A stretch of 64,000 nt of DNA, from positions 3,420,967 to 3,484,966 of the forward strand of contig NC_087191.1 of assembly GCF_035594125.1 (NCBI RefSeq), written 5' to 3'. Each line of letters starts with the position of its first letter. Position 1 is the stretch's first letter. Source of the stretch: Scylla paramamosain. Lineage: Eukaryota; Arthropoda; Malacostraca; Decapoda; Portunidae. Position numbers and translations under genes: made by a program. This document shows positions 1-14,868 of this stretch, one piece after another. The notes under the pieces were generated by a model. It was given only the letters and a program-made list of their open reading frames with translations. It did not search any database and was not told the DNA's origin.

Positions 1-616
1 ACAAGGCCTTTTCTTCCCTCCACAGAACTGTAGCCTATACGCCTCCGGCCGCAACTCGTAGGCTCTTAGGATGTCAGCCTTAAACTCTTCTTAATCCTCT
101 AAATCCTCTACTGACATCCTGTCATATACTTCGAGGGTGGATGGAGGGTGGAAGGCATTTCAACATAGCAACAAGGTCAACCCATTTTTCCTAAGGCCAT
201 TCAAATTCGGCTGCCTTCTCAAATCTCCTGAACCATTCCGTTACTTTCTTCTCATCAAACTCTGGTATTGATTTCAAACTTCACATTATCTAGCTTTTTA
301 CTGTATCTTCCCTCTCTCCTCTCCGCAAACCATGAGGTGAATTAACCTCTAATCTAATCTACTCCATTTCAAACATTCTGTTCTTTTCAGTTTCTCTTTC
401 CGCCTGAAACCTTCTCATCTTCCACTCATACATTTTCTCCTTCTCTGCCTCAAGCAACTTGGCCTTCTCCTCGGTCTCAAGCCTTTGGAATTTTCTAATA
501 TCCTCAGCCTTTAGCCTTTTTCCCTCGGCTTCAGCTTCCAACTCAAGTCTTCTCATCTCGTTCTCTCTTACTTTCTCTAGCCTCTTCATCTCCAACTTAA
601 ATCTCATCTCAGACAT
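1..616 (-). pseudogene. Ty3/Gypsy-type Gag fragment, runs off the window
   Basis: Read on the minus strand from an ATG at 616. The first 85 codons are a highly charged Glu/Arg/Lys-rich helix, as in arthropod Gypsy Gag N-termini. After a stop near 356 the frame resumes with a capsid-like (SCAN-related) region containing FDEKKVTEWFRRFEKAAEFE and, near the window edge, AYELRPEAYRLQF. These match the general pattern of metazoan Gypsy Gag capsids. At least two stops and one shift break it. An LTR-like repeat lies upstream at the correct side (about 897-1700). The pol part would lie to the left of the window. The family assignment is from motif recognition only. Confidence 0.65.
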
Positions 617-896
617 TCCTTCTGTCTAGGAGAACCAACCAATACTGAGGGTAGGATTTATATTGCCACAAGCGCTATTTACAGGACTATGGGTTCTGAC
701 ACCGAACTGTGCCAGATCTACACTGCCACTTCCGGCAGACGCAGGGAACTCAGGTCGCGAGCCATCCCCGCTACCAGCCTTCTCTTGCATGGCTTAGTTA
801 GCCTGGACACTGACACACAATGACAAACAAGCAACACTAGACTTCTCCCACGTGGCCACTAGAGCTTCCAGCAATCCTGCTGAGGTCACCAATTTT

Positions 897-1700
897 GTTA
901 AAAAGATTCAGTCCCTCTCTCAGCTGCCACTTATCTTTAAATACTTCCTACATAGCTTACCGCAGGACACAAATTCAACGATTCCAAGCATTCGGTGGCA
1001 TTTAGGCATCCAGCAACTATACAGCCTCAGTTAGGTCGCCACTCCGTTTCCCCGTCCACAGAGAACGGAACGGAAAGTTCACTCTCAAGCCGGAAAGGAA
1101 TAATTAGCCACGAACCAGGGAATACAGACAATAGCGACAACACAGATCAATGCATAACATCTCATTAGACAACAGACCACCGTAACGGATCACCCACATC
1201 CAGCAAAGTATTATACGACCTTGCCAGAGAATAGCCTATCTTTACTCTTGCAATTGATAAGCCCACACTTCCGATACAGCTGATGGAGCCTGGGGAGAGG
1301 GTAGACAGCTGTGGGCCCTCACAAACACACGACACCACAGAAGGACACTGCACTTAAGCAGAAACAGGGGAGAGGACAGGAGCCTGGTCAGTCAGAACAC
1401 TCTGTTCAACGACACAAGAAAAGACTGCACAGAGGAACCCTCTGTCACAGGAACAGCCGGAATTAGTCACAAGCACTTTCCTGTCGGATATCTGGCTTCT
1501 TCCAGGTTACAGCCTTCCGTGGGGCCTTATATAGTATACCATAATAATGATAATAATAATAATAATAATAATAAAACGTTATACAGTAATCCCACATATA
1601 GCAATATGCCCTCCCTAAATACGCCTTCTCCTCGATTTTCTAACCATTACATCTACGCTCTACGATATCCACTCGGCAGCTGAACAAAGGGATGTCCCCA
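897..1700 (-). repeat. LTR-like repeat of the minus-strand Gypsy element
   Basis: A block from about 980 to 1700 recurs at about 20320-21010 in the same orientation. Shared landmarks are the phrase around GGAACAGCCGGAATTAGTCA, the stretch CTGGCTTCTTCCAGGTTACA, and an AT-rich ATA/AATAAT tract. It sits directly upstream of the minus-strand gag, so I read it as the 5' LTR. On the minus strand the junction near 896 reads TTGGTGACCTCAGC, which resembles a Gypsy primer-binding-site context. Positions 617-896 are the short leader between LTR and gag. Exact LTR ends were not fixed. Confidence 0.5.
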
Positions 1701-1889
1701 GTCCTCACTTGGCTGAGTGAGGAACGCACGCAGGCGAGATATGTGATGGGGAGAGTGAGAGATTTCCTTCCCGCCTCGCAGACGCTCCACTCGCTACGCT
1801 GCGTTCCTCAGTCTCAGGTCAGGGTTCCTAGTGAGCGGACGTGTTTAGTGAGCAGTGACCTGACGCTAATATAGCTGGCTAGTGTAGAC

Positions 1890-2002
1890 GGTCCTAGGCA
1901 AACTCAACCCATCGCTGTCTCGGCCCATCGGCAACTCGGCCCTTCGGCAACTCGGCCCGTTAGAATACCAACTCGGCCCATAAGATACCATCTCGGCCCA
2001 TG
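1890..2002 (+). repeat. Left terminal inverted repeat of the MULE, with CTCGGCCC units
   Basis: Contains about five direct copies of CTCGGCCC(A/T/G)T between 1918 and 2001, spaced 14 to 20 bases apart and often preceded by CAA. The outer 18 bases match the right end at about 11 positions; the next 20 bases match almost fully. Arrays like this are typical transposase-binding regions, but binding is inferred. Confidence 0.75.
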
Positions 2003-2202
2003 TTGAAATTGCTATCATCGCTTTTTTCCATGATAAGAGCGTGGCAGAAACTGAATGAGCAAAATACAACGTAAAATACAACAAAAAGATGGTATAAAAG
2101 CAGTCAAATAAAAAAGAAAAAAAACTAATATGAATAGTTAAAAAGTAAAACTAAGTAAAAAGAAAAGAAAGTTCTAAAATACATGCAATCAAAAGTAAAA
2201 AA

Positions 2203-3927
2203 TTATGGATTAACTGCAATATGATGTGAGACAGCCCTTAGTAAGTTCTTGGCAGAACGCTGGCCATTACTGAATTCTTCCCAGAGGTTCACAAGTTGTC
2301 CATGTTGTTTCCGATACTTCTGTTTCTGGTACCTCAAAACTTTTCCATCCGACAAAAGCCTTACTTGAATGGAGACCAGCTTGGCTTCATCATGTAGAAG
2401 TTTTACTAACAGGTAAAAGTTTAGTTGGCCTTTCCTCGCCTTCAAATTTAGTCTGCAGTGCCAACCTTCAACATCGTTGTTTGTGCGTATACTTCGTTGA
2501 AATGCACACCAAGAAGTCGGAGGCCATATGCTTGAGGTAATCCACGTGATCTTGACATAGTCTAGAAGTTGTAGCAGCTGTGGCGATCCGTTGGCTTTCC
2601 TGTAAAATCGGATGAATAATTCTTCAATGTTCTCTGTTGGCACATATGGAAGAGAAAGTAGCTTTCTTAAGTATTTGTGCATATCTACGTCATTAGTATA
2701 AGGACTCTGAAGGCCAAGTTCTTGTATTTTCCTCCATACGGCCTGGCCCCAATGAAATACTCGTACACATCCACGAATCTCAACCTCTGGGAAGATTTCA
2801 GGAATTGCGCGCCAAACGCTTGCCTCGAAATCAATTAAAATTTCCGTTAATTTAAAACTATCACCGAGGATTTCCTTTGTTTTAGCTAGAATTTTCTTAT
2901 AGTCTCTCCTCCGTTTTCCAGACATTAAAGCAAATAAAAGAGGAACTTGTTTAAAATTTCCATCACGCTGCACAAATGCATGAATACTAAATAGCTGCGT
3001 GAAGGGCTGTCTCACAACTTTAAAAGTAGCGTCAGCATACCATCGTTTTGCCTTTGCAAGTAACTTCAGCTGATCATTATTAGCAAAAATCAAATGGCGC
3101 CTTTCACCTACACGAACATCATATTATAAAAACTCTGATGGTATGTGATCCTCATTTAAATCAAAGTTCAGGTCAACTGGCTCGTCTGGTCTGTTTGCCC
3201 TGCGTTTTCAGTTTCCTTGACGCGCCAAGTTAATAGGAGCGGGAAGTGAAGTCAGAGGAACATTTGGGTCCACGTGTTCCCATAGAACCTCGTCTACTAT
3301 GTCTGCTGCGGGGCGGAAGACATCTTCCATTGCCTTTCTCTTAACTATGGATGACACTTTTGTTGAGAGGGCAGGGCAGGCTTCGGGTGGATGGCAGTGG
3401 TCCATCTCTCCCCGAATATACTCATTGTTATGTTCTTTTATTACCACTGGGCATGTTGTGTTTCTATTTCTTACAGAACAACGCCAATGTACACAAACGT
3501 TAGTTTTCCTTTTCACTGTGTATGAATACCCGAGACTATCTATAAGTTTATGTTGCCCTCTCTGTGTGGAAGAACAAATTTTTTCATATGTCACAATTTT
3601 CACTGCTGCCACAGCACCATTGATAGGCGAGGAACATTCACCATTTTCTAGCACTGGGATTTCATTTGCTTGGGAGAAGCACAGGTGACACATCCAGCCA
3701 ATTTCCCTCCCTTCTCTCACTGCTGCACGATATTCGTCCCTAGTTATTCCAGTTCCACATTTGCGATGTTGCCACAAACTGCATCTATCGCATAACAACG
3801 CCTCCTGTAAAAAATATAAAAGTATCCACGTACCAATATGTCATTATCACATTATAAGAATACACTTAGATTTCATTTTACCTGTAAAGGGCGCACGGTA
3901 TTCCCGCAGACCAAACAGTTATTGACT
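2203..3927 (-). pseudogene. MULE transposase with PHD finger and FLYWCH zinc finger
   Basis: Main exon 3804 down to 2203, with a short upstream exon 3927-3882 joined through a 77-bp GT-AG intron (3881-3805). The PHD finger spans that intron: CLVCG in exon 1, then LLCDRC, HRKC and WMCHLC. A FLYWCH-like domain follows (CVHWRC, then HCHPPE near residue 110-140). After it comes the MULE DDE region with YADATFK, LIDFEASVW and a later NDVEGWHCRLN. Two in-frame stops (TGA at about 3208-3210 and TAA near 3129) lie between the FLYWCH and DDE parts. The frame is otherwise open for about 500 codons, so inactivation looks recent. No start codon was found for the short exon; another upstream exon or loss of the start is possible. 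Confidence 0.85.
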
Positions 3928-4312
3928 TATCAGTCCTTCCTCCTCGAAGTGCAGGCGAAATCTAACCTGTTTCCCAAAGCAGTCCACCACCTCGTCTTCC
4001 CCTCCTGAAACAACCTAATACCTCGCTTTTCAGTCCCGTCTTTCAATTGGTAAACTGCTGCTGCCTGGTAGTTGCATGGGAACTTACCAAACTGCTAACT
4101 GCTAACTACCGTCAACTGCCGTCAACTACCGTCAACTACTGTCACCTCCCTTTATTGATAACTAGAAATACATGTAAAAATCCCTACTTGTTATACATCC
4201 ACCAATATTTTAATGAAACTTATTTCTTAGCTTGCTTACGAGGTCAGTTGTCACGGGAACGGTTTCGATACCTGAACGTTTCGCTCCTTAGTATGAATTT
4301 CGATAGTTATAT

Positions 4313-4720
<408 letters not shown>

Positions 4721-4875
4721 ATAATAAAAATGGGAAAGAGTCTCTCTCCCGAAAACTTTATACAACATTTTACATATCACTGCTAATTGCGATGGTAAGT
4801 GAGTGATTATTGGATTAAATTAGTTCACCCTTATGCAAAAAGTCTCTTAAAGACAATGGTGTATAGCTTGTACAG

Positions 4876-4958
4876 ATGGTCCGAGTTAGTCATATAAATG
4901 GGCCGAGTTGGCGTTTGAAATGGGCCGAGACAGCGATGGGCTGAGATGGCCCGACACC
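4876..4958 (-). repeat. Right terminal inverted repeat of the MULE
   Basis: Inverted copies of the left-end motif: GGTCCGAGTT (4878), ATGGGCCGAGTTGG (about 4899), ATGGGCCGAGA (about 4920) and ATGGGCTGAGA (about 4937). The element ends at 4958 just before the second GTGTAGAC copy. Confidence 0.75.
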
Positions 4959-4966
4959 GTGTAGAC

Positions 4967-5905
4967 ATGGCGCCTTGTGTTGCTGAGTCGTCTGGTTGTG
5001 TTAGTTCTCCTGTTCTCGAGGCCTTCGTTGCGAAGGTGTCAGAGGTGGAGGCTGAGTTCCATCGAAGGATCTCGGAGGTGCAGGCTGAGTTTCGTGAGAG
5101 GATCTCAGACCTGCAGGCTGAGTTCTGTGAGAGGATCTCAGCACCTGTGGGAAGGTCGTGCCCCACCGTCACCTTACCTAGTAAGGCGACGGAGGAGCAG
5201 TGGTCGGTGGTGTGCAGGGGAGCCAAGAGGAAGAAGGTCCTCAGGGCGCCTTGCGTGGAGACGAAGAATCCCTTCAATGTGCTGGAGGAAGGGAAGGAGA
5301 AGGAGGTGGACAGGGCGGGAGGAGGCAGGAAGGAGGGGGCAGATGCAGTTACCCTGCCCCAAGGTAGAGTGCTTGTGTTTGGTGATAGTCAGGTTAGGCA
5401 CTTAGATAGTGCGTTCTGTGCTAGGGATAGGAAGCTTAGGTCGAGGGTGTGTTTGCCAGGGGCCGGGATAGGGAAGGTAGCTGATAGGCTAGACACGTGC
5501 TTGGAAAAAGATGGGACCAAGCCCATTGTTTTTCTCAGTGCGGGAGGGAATGACCTTGGTAAGGTCGGGAGTGAGGAGCTTATCAGGAGGTTTCGACAGG
5601 CTTTGGAGAGGATTAGGGACAAGGGAGGGATCCCCGTGGTATGTGGAGTCTTGCCGAGGAGGGGAGTTGGTGCTGAGTGGCTGTCCAGGGCTATTACAGT
5701 GAATCGCAGGCTCGCGAATCATTGTAGGAGTAATGGATGGACGTTCATCGACAACTGGGACCTTTTCTATGGTAGGGACACCTTGTACGCCAGGGATGGA
5801 GTGCATTTGTCACGCCAGGGTGTTCGTGTTTTGGCGGAAACACTCGAGCGGGAGGTAACTGCACTCCAGCACTTTTTTCGTTACTCGGGAAGGAAGAAGG
5901 GGTAG
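4967..5905 (+). CDS. CR1 ORF1 protein with SGNH/GDSL esterase domain
   Basis: Start chosen at 4967 (MAPCVAES), shared with copies 2 and 3; an in-frame ATG at 4946 lies in the MULE terminus and is spurious. Residues about 20-50 are a heptad-like coiled coil with repeated (E/Q)AEFxERIS units. The C-terminal half is an SGNH-hydrolase fold: block I VFGDSQVRH, block III SAGGNDLG, and the Asp-His block ARDGVHLS. CR1-clade ORF1 proteins are known to carry such esterase domains; their exact role in retrotransposition is unsettled. This copy is intact over about 312 codons, unlike copies 2 and 3. ORF2 begins about 60 bases downstream. Confidence 0.85.
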   Translation: MAPCVAESSGCVSSPVLEAFVAKVSEVEAEFHRRISEVQAEFRERISDLQAEFCERISAPVGRSCPTVTLPSKATEEQWSVVCRGAKRKKVLRAPCVETKNPFNVLEEGKEKEVDRAGGGRKEGADAVTLPQGRVLVFGDSQVRHLDSAFCARDRKLRSRVCLPGAGIGKVADRLDTCLEKDGTKPIVFLSAGGNDLGKVGSEELIRRFRQALERIRDKGGIPVVCGVLPRRGVGAEWLSRAITVNRRLANHCRSNGWTFIDNWDLFYGRDTLYARDGVHLSRQGVRVLAETLEREVTALQHFFRYSGRKKG

Positions 5906-5963
5906 TGAGGAGAAGGCGAGGGGCAAATTAGTTAAATCTAGAAAGGTAGCTAGCTCAGGGAAG

Positions 5964-9150
<3,187 letters not shown>

Positions 9151-9290
9151 GGTAGGTATATTTCATACAGGGACTGGAAATAGGTAGGTATATTTCATAC
9201 AGGGACTGCCACGTGTAAGCCTGGTCGCTTCTTGCAGCTTCCCTTATTTCTTATGTTATTATGTTCTCCCAGCAAAACATTTCAGTTTCG

Positions 9291-9713
<423 letters not shown>

Positions 9714-9734
9714 CTTTAATCCATAACATGTAAA

Positions 9735-10000
9735 ATTTTCAGGGTCAGTAATCAGGATAGGAAAAGAAAGAATGGATTGAATCTTGACAGGGATATAAAA
9801 GAGACAGGAAGGTACTGGTTAGTAAATAGTGTGGTAAATTAATTAAATACTCAGTATTCTGGTTGTTAGTGCTGAGATATTGGGGAGCTTTAAAAGAAGA
9901 TTGAACATATTTATGGATGAGGAAGATAGGTGTTTCTTACAGGAATGGCATGTGAAGACCTGACGACTTCTTGCAGCTTCCTTTATTTTCTTTTGTTCAT
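9735..10000 (+). mobile_element. Diverged CR1-like 3' end fragment
   Basis: The sequence parallels the last 250 bp of CR1 copy 1: an AGTAATCAGGATAGGA-like segment, GGGGAGCTTTAAAAGAAGATT, and the end phrase GACGACTTCTTGCAGCTTCC. It ends without the clean octamer tail. It looks like an older subfamily. Confidence 0.65.
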
Positions 10001-10080
10001 ATGTACCCTGTCTTCATATTGAAACACATAAATAAATTGAATATTATGTTTTATCAAATCAATTAAACTGTTATATTTTT

Positions 10081-10120
10081 TTATTTATTTTATTTATTTA
10101 TTTATTTATTTATTTATTTT
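10081..10120. repeat. (TTTA)n microsatellite
   Basis: About ten TTTA units next to the MITE-like repeat at 10140. Confidence 0.85.
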
Positions 10121-10139
10121 AGTACATGAGTCTACACTG

Positions 10140-10302
10140 CAGGCTCCCAAACTTTATTGCTTAGTGGCGCTCTAATGGTATATCTTGGACATTGACGACG
10201 CACCAAAAGTCACATGTAATGTATACCTATCCATGAAAATTACGCGGCACACTTAGGAATTATAGCGGCGCACTTATGCGCCGCACAGTTTGAGAATCAC
10301 TG
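10140..10302. mobile_element. Short hAT-like MITE
   Basis: About 160 bp with imperfect inverted ends: CAGGCTCCCAAACTTT on the left, and CAGTGATTCTCAAACT as the reverse complement of the right. These resemble the common hAT-type ends reading CAG-G-TTCCCAAACTTT. The interior is rich in GGCGC(A/C) phrases. Flanks TCTACACT and CCTACAAC are a possible decayed 8-bp target duplication. There is no coding capacity. Confidence 0.5.
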
Positions 10303-10450
10303 CCCTACAACTACTTACACTTTATTGGGTGACCCAAAGATCTGGAGACAAGAAAATCATACATTTCTAATATTTTTCTTCAACGATATATCCAGTTTGT
10401 TTTATCATTAGTGATGCGAAGTTCAATGTGCTTACAAGATTCACGTGAAA

Positions 10451-10501
10451 GTAGTAGTAGTAGTAGTAGCAGTAGTAGTAGTGGCGATGGTAGTAGTAGT
10501 G

Positions 10502-10537
<36 letters not shown>

Positions 10538-10548
10538 ATAGTAGTAGT
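10451..10548. repeat. (AGT)n trinucleotide repeat
   Basis: Imperfect AGT/GGT repeat of about 98 bp, 56 bp before receptor exon 1. Frames read poly-Ser or poly-Leu and are not genes. Confidence 0.9.
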
Positions 10549-10604
10549 GTGATGTGTCTAAGCTTTTGGGTCACCTTGTATACGACGCCGTTATTTCCTT
10601 GAAG

Positions 10605-10763
10605 GCTTAGCAACGGTACAATTCTTCGGGTCGCGATAGCCGAGAACCACATGATCAAAGCTTCCAGCACCAGAGACCCCGCCAAGCCGACCAGTCGACG
10701 CATCACCTTCACGGGTCGCATCGTGAACATCCTGAAATACGTGGCGGAGGGACAGAATTTCCA
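10605..10763 (+). CDS. Ionotropic receptor, exon 1 seen: start of S1 ligand-binding lobe
   Basis: Encodes GTILRVAIAENHMIK, then RRITFTGRIVNILKYVAEG and NFQ. This is the usual beginning of the S1 lobe of iGluR/IR proteins (LRVA..., then TG..IDLL...LNF). The acceptor is CCTTGAAG before 10605; CTTAG before 10611 is an alternative. The donor is CCA|GTACGT at 10763, which leaves two bases of a codon and fits the phase of exon 2. A later GT at 10769 would not fit. No upstream exon or start codon was found, so the N-terminus is missing from this annotation. Expected role: ligand-gated cation channel subunit in chemosensory neuron membranes. Confidence 0.75.
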
Positions 10764-11105
10764 GTACGTACAACAGATGTCTTCTCTCATGTTCTGCCCC
10801 GTCCCCCATCTCTCCCTCTTTCACATTAGGCATTGTACCGGACTGGCTTTATTATTCAATAAATCCCTGCAGTCTGGTACAATGCCTGATGAGTGAAAAC
10901 CCGCTGTCTCTGATAAAAAAAAAATACCCTGCAATTACTGGTCAATTAGCTTAACCCCAGTTAAACTTATTATTATAAACTTATCATTAAATTATTAAAC
11001 TTATTATTCACTCAAAGGAAAACAACTCGAAAAATACTCAACATTGCTTTCGTAACATACGCTCTTGTTTCACGAACCTCTTAGATTTCTTCTATGATAT
11101 TCTGA

Positions 11106-11580
11106 ACTAATATAAGTATTATCGCTTGCGGTGGAGGTCGTGGAGGTCAGAAGGTAGAAGAGGTGGGAGAGTGAGTCGTGAGGGTGAAGATGACGATGCT
11201 GACCTATGGGATAGTGCCATAATGAAACCCTTGTAGTGGTCGAGTGTTGTGGTGCTCGCGACATTCCTAAGCGCAGAAAGATCGCCACCACCACACACGG
11301 ACCTTCGTTTTACAGTCGTCGCCCACGCTCATTCACAAAGCCCCCAATATGTAAATGTACAATAGATTAAGTGTACAGTAGGTAGAGCGTGATGAAATTT
11401 TTAATGAGTAGCTGAAACTAATGATACAAAGGTAACGGCAAAACAAAACAATATGCTTATGGTGTTAGTTGTTCAATTTATACGATTACAGGCTTGACCG
11501 GACTATTATAAGAATAAACTGTACCGTGTGCAGCGTTGGGGTTCATTACACCTGTTACACCGAGCAGCGCCATCAGGCTG
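11106..11580. other. Unassigned insert in the LINE fragment
   Basis: About 475 bp that interrupt the CR1-like reverse transcriptase. I see no known motif, terminal repeat or convincing reading frame. Confidence 0.5.
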
Positions 11581-12571
11581 CCACAATGACAAAAGTAAAT
11601 CGGTAGATATAATATATCTGGATTTTCAAAAGGCCTTTCGACAAAGTCTAATCGCATGGTATCCAAGGCGGCGTGTTGAGATGAGTAGAACACTGGCAGA
11701 ACCACCGTATACAATAAGTAGATATAAATGGAAAAGCATCCAAGTGAACTAACGTAACCAGCGCGGTGCCCCAGGGATCAGTTTTAGGACCTGTTCTCTT
11801 CCTTGTTTATATATTAACGACATAGATGAGAGTGTTACCGGTAAAATATCGAAGTTTGCGGATGACACTAAATTAACGAATACCGTGGTCTTTAAAGAAA
11901 TACAAAACAATCTAGAGAAATTGTGGGAATGCAGACAAACCTGGCAAATGAGTTTTAATTCGGATAAGTGTAATGTGCTTCATGTAGTGTATCGGAACGA
12001 GAAACTAAAGTATATTACGAATGGTACTTAACCTAAAAGTGTAGATAGCGAAACTGATGAAGAGTAACAATATCGAGCAGCCTAAAACCTAAAACTGTAG
12101 ATAGCGAAACTGATTGGGAATAACAATATCGAGCAGTCTAGAACTTAGCCAACAGTCTTCAGAGGTCGTAAAGGAAGTAAACAAAATATTGGCTTAATCT
12201 GCGGATCATTTGAATATAAATCCAAAGACGTGATACTCACTATGTATAATTCCCTGGTCCGTCCCTTTTGGGATATTGTGTTAAGCATGGTGCCCCTATT
12301 ATCAGAAAGACATTTATAAATTAGAACGAATTCAGCGCAGAGTAACAAAAATTATACCAAGGTTAAGAAACAAATCATACAAAGAACAACGCAAGAATTA
12401 AATATATTCCCATGAACTCAAAGAAGACTAACAGGTGTCTTAATGCAAGTGTTGAAAATCAGCGAAGGCATTGATTATGTTGATGTCAGTAAGTATTTCA
12501 CGATAGGTTCTTCAAATTACATGCGAGGAAACGGTTGCAAAATTGTTGGAAAATTCTTCATTCTCATGAAT

Positions 12572-12756
<185 letters not shown>

Positions 12757-13074
12757 TAACGTCAAGTTATGGAATGGGTTCCTTCGATACGTGATACATT
12801 ATAATACCGTAGAGACTTTTAAGCGCCGTCTTGATAAATATCTTGCCTCAAATCTGCGGTTAACAGCATATGTTAGAGGTTACTTTCCTTGCCTCCAGGA
12901 AATGGCGGCACCCCAATTCATCTATTTTCATTCTTTGATATAAACTTTCCTTCAGGTTTTTACTTCTCCCACACCGTAATGTTTAACTCCGGCTTATGCC
13001 GGAGGGAGTGGATGTTGGTGAGAGAGCCATGTGTTTTGCTGTCCTTTTCTTTTACTATCACCTAAGTACTATCA

Positions 13075-14440
13075 CTTTAAGGTTCTGTATAAAAGAGAGG
13101 TATGAATGGAAACCCCACCATACATGTGAAGCATACTCCATACATAGACAGATAAGGCCCCCATACAGAGTAAGCAGGTGGGGAGGGGGAAAGAGGATGA
13201 GAAAAACTGGCGGAGAAGACTCAGTATGCCTAATTTCACAGAAGCTGTTTTAGCTAGAGATGTGATGTGAAGTTTCCAGTTTCTAGTTTCCAGACCGAGG
13301 ATGTTCAGTGTAGAAGAGGATGTCACTTGAGTGTTATTGAAGAAGAGAGGATAGTTGTCTGGAAGGGTGTGTTGAGTTGATAGATGGAGGAATTAAGTTT
13401 TTTGAGGCATTGAACGACACTAAGTTTGCTCTGCCCCAATCAGAAATTTTAGAGAGATCAAAAGTCAGGCATTCTGTGGCTTCCCTGCATGAACTGTTTA
13501 CTTCCTGAAGGGTTGGGCATCTACGAAAAGACGTGAAAAGTCATTATCAGCGTAGGAGTGGATAGGACAAGAAGTTCGGTTTAGAGGAGAGTAGGTGACA
13601 GTACAGAACCCTGAAGACTTAGGAGAACATTGGCCACAATAGCAAAAGAATGGTCAGAAAGGAAACTTGAGATGAAGTTACAGAGAGAAGAATAGAAGTC
13701 ATAGGAGGGTACTTTGGAGATCAAAGCATTGTGCCAGACTCTGTAATATGCTTTTGATATGTCCAAGGAACAGCAAAAGTTTCATCAAAATCCCTAAAAG
13801 ATGAGCTTGACGGAACCCATACTGGCGATAAGATTGAAGGTTGTGAAGTGATAGATGTTTAAGAATCTTCCTGTTCAGGATAGGTTCAAAACCTTAGAGA
13901 GGCAGGAAATTAAAGCAATAAGACAGTAATTTAAGGGAATAGACTGGTCACCCTTTTTAGGAGCAAGCTAAATTTAGGTAAATTTCCAACGAGAAGGAAA
14001 AGTACATGTTGATAGACAGAGTTGGAAGAGTCTGACTAGGCAAGGTGCAAGCACGAAGGCGCAGTTTCGGGGAACATTACCCTTTCAAGGGTTTAGACCA
14101 GTAAAGGCATTGAAAACATCACTGCGAAGGATTTTAATGGGTAGCATGAAGTAGTCAGACGGTGGAGGAGAGGGAGATACAAGCCCTGAATCATCCAAGG
14201 TAAAATTTTTAGCAAAGGTTTGAGCAAAGACTTCAGCTTTAGAGATAGACGAGATGGCGGTGGTGTCATCGGTTAGAAATAAAGGAGGGAAAGATGAAGA
14301 AGTCACGTTATTGGAGATGTTTTTGGCTAGGTGCCAAAAGTCACAAGGGGAATTAGATCTTGAAAGATTATGACACTTTCTATTAATGAAAAACAGACAC
14401 TTGTTTAGGTCATGCTGATGCAGGTTGGTCCGGTTGAACA
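13075..14440 (-). mobile_element. LINE-B family copy D, truncated and old
   Basis: Minus-strand copy of the family seen complete at 34033-37338. Recognisable pieces are [28 protein letters not shown] and SDYFMLPIKILRSDVFNA (14085-14441), then decayed RT, and ASHVW-type C-terminal sequence near 13130. Both ends are missing, and indels are far more frequent than in copies A to C. It lies in receptor intron 1 just before exon 2. Confidence 0.8.
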
Positions 14441-14686
14441 AAACCTATATTAACTTGTACTATACAGGACATGAATGGGTCAGGCTTGACTACTTTTATA
14501 TTTTTATGTAGCTATATATACATATATAGACTTTATTTATCATTATGATATAGAAAGAAATTTTGATATGTAATATGTAAAAAATAAAAAATCACATAGG
14601 CTGTTATATTTATTTAGTGATTTTTTTTTCTTTGGCGGGTTTTTAATGCCAAACCTAATTCACAACTTTTTTTTATTGGTTTTCAG
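14441..14686. other. AT-rich intron sequence
   Basis: About 250 bp of AT-rich sequence leading into the polypyrimidine tract (TTTTTTTTATTGGTTTTCAG) of receptor exon 2. No other feature seen. Confidence 0.6.
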
Positions 14687-14759
14687 AATCGCCTTCATGA
14701 AACCACATGTTTCATACAACAACTCCTACACCGGTATGGCGGGCCAAGTGCAACGGCAG
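14687..14759 (+). CDS. Ionotropic receptor exon 2: S1 lobe
   Basis: A 73-nt exon bounded by TTTTCAG|A and CGGCAG|GTGAGT, both strong splice signals. With the two bases from exon 1 it reads through AFMKPHVSYNNSYTGMAGQV to QRQ. The phrase YTGMAGQVQRQ, followed by EVDIALGPF in exon 3, matches the usual IR pattern W.GM.G.....EAD.GLGPF. It ends in phase 0, as exon 3 begins. The next exon lies 33 kb away. Confidence 0.8.
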
Positions 14760-14767
14760 GTGAGTTT

Positions 14768-14868
14768 GTCCTTAGCATGGCGGCCAGGTTAGTGTGTGCC
14801 TGGCGTGGTGGGCAAAGGAGTATGTGCCTGGCGTGGTGGACAGGGGAGTGTGTCCCTGGCGTGGAGGA
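14768..14868. repeat. Short minisatellite, 28-bp unit, split by CR1 copy 2
   Basis: Three to four units of the form GTGTGCCTGGCGTGGTGG(G/A)CA. One more unit, GCGCCTGGCGTGGCGTG, occurs right after the far end of CR1 copy 2 at about 19796. The retrotransposon therefore landed inside the array. From 19815 to 20030 nothing further is recognised. Confidence 0.75.

Noticed and set aside
3299..3688. Plus-strand 129-codon frame
   Set aside because: Antisense shadow of the PHD-FLYWCH transposase exon.
4946..4966. Earlier start for CR1 ORF1
   Set aside because: Those codons belong to the MULE terminus; the ATG at 4967 is shared by all CR1 copies.
10764..10769. Alternative donor at TAC|GTACAA after receptor exon 1
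   Set aside because: Leaves phase 0, which does not match exon 2; the GTACGT donor at 10764 does.
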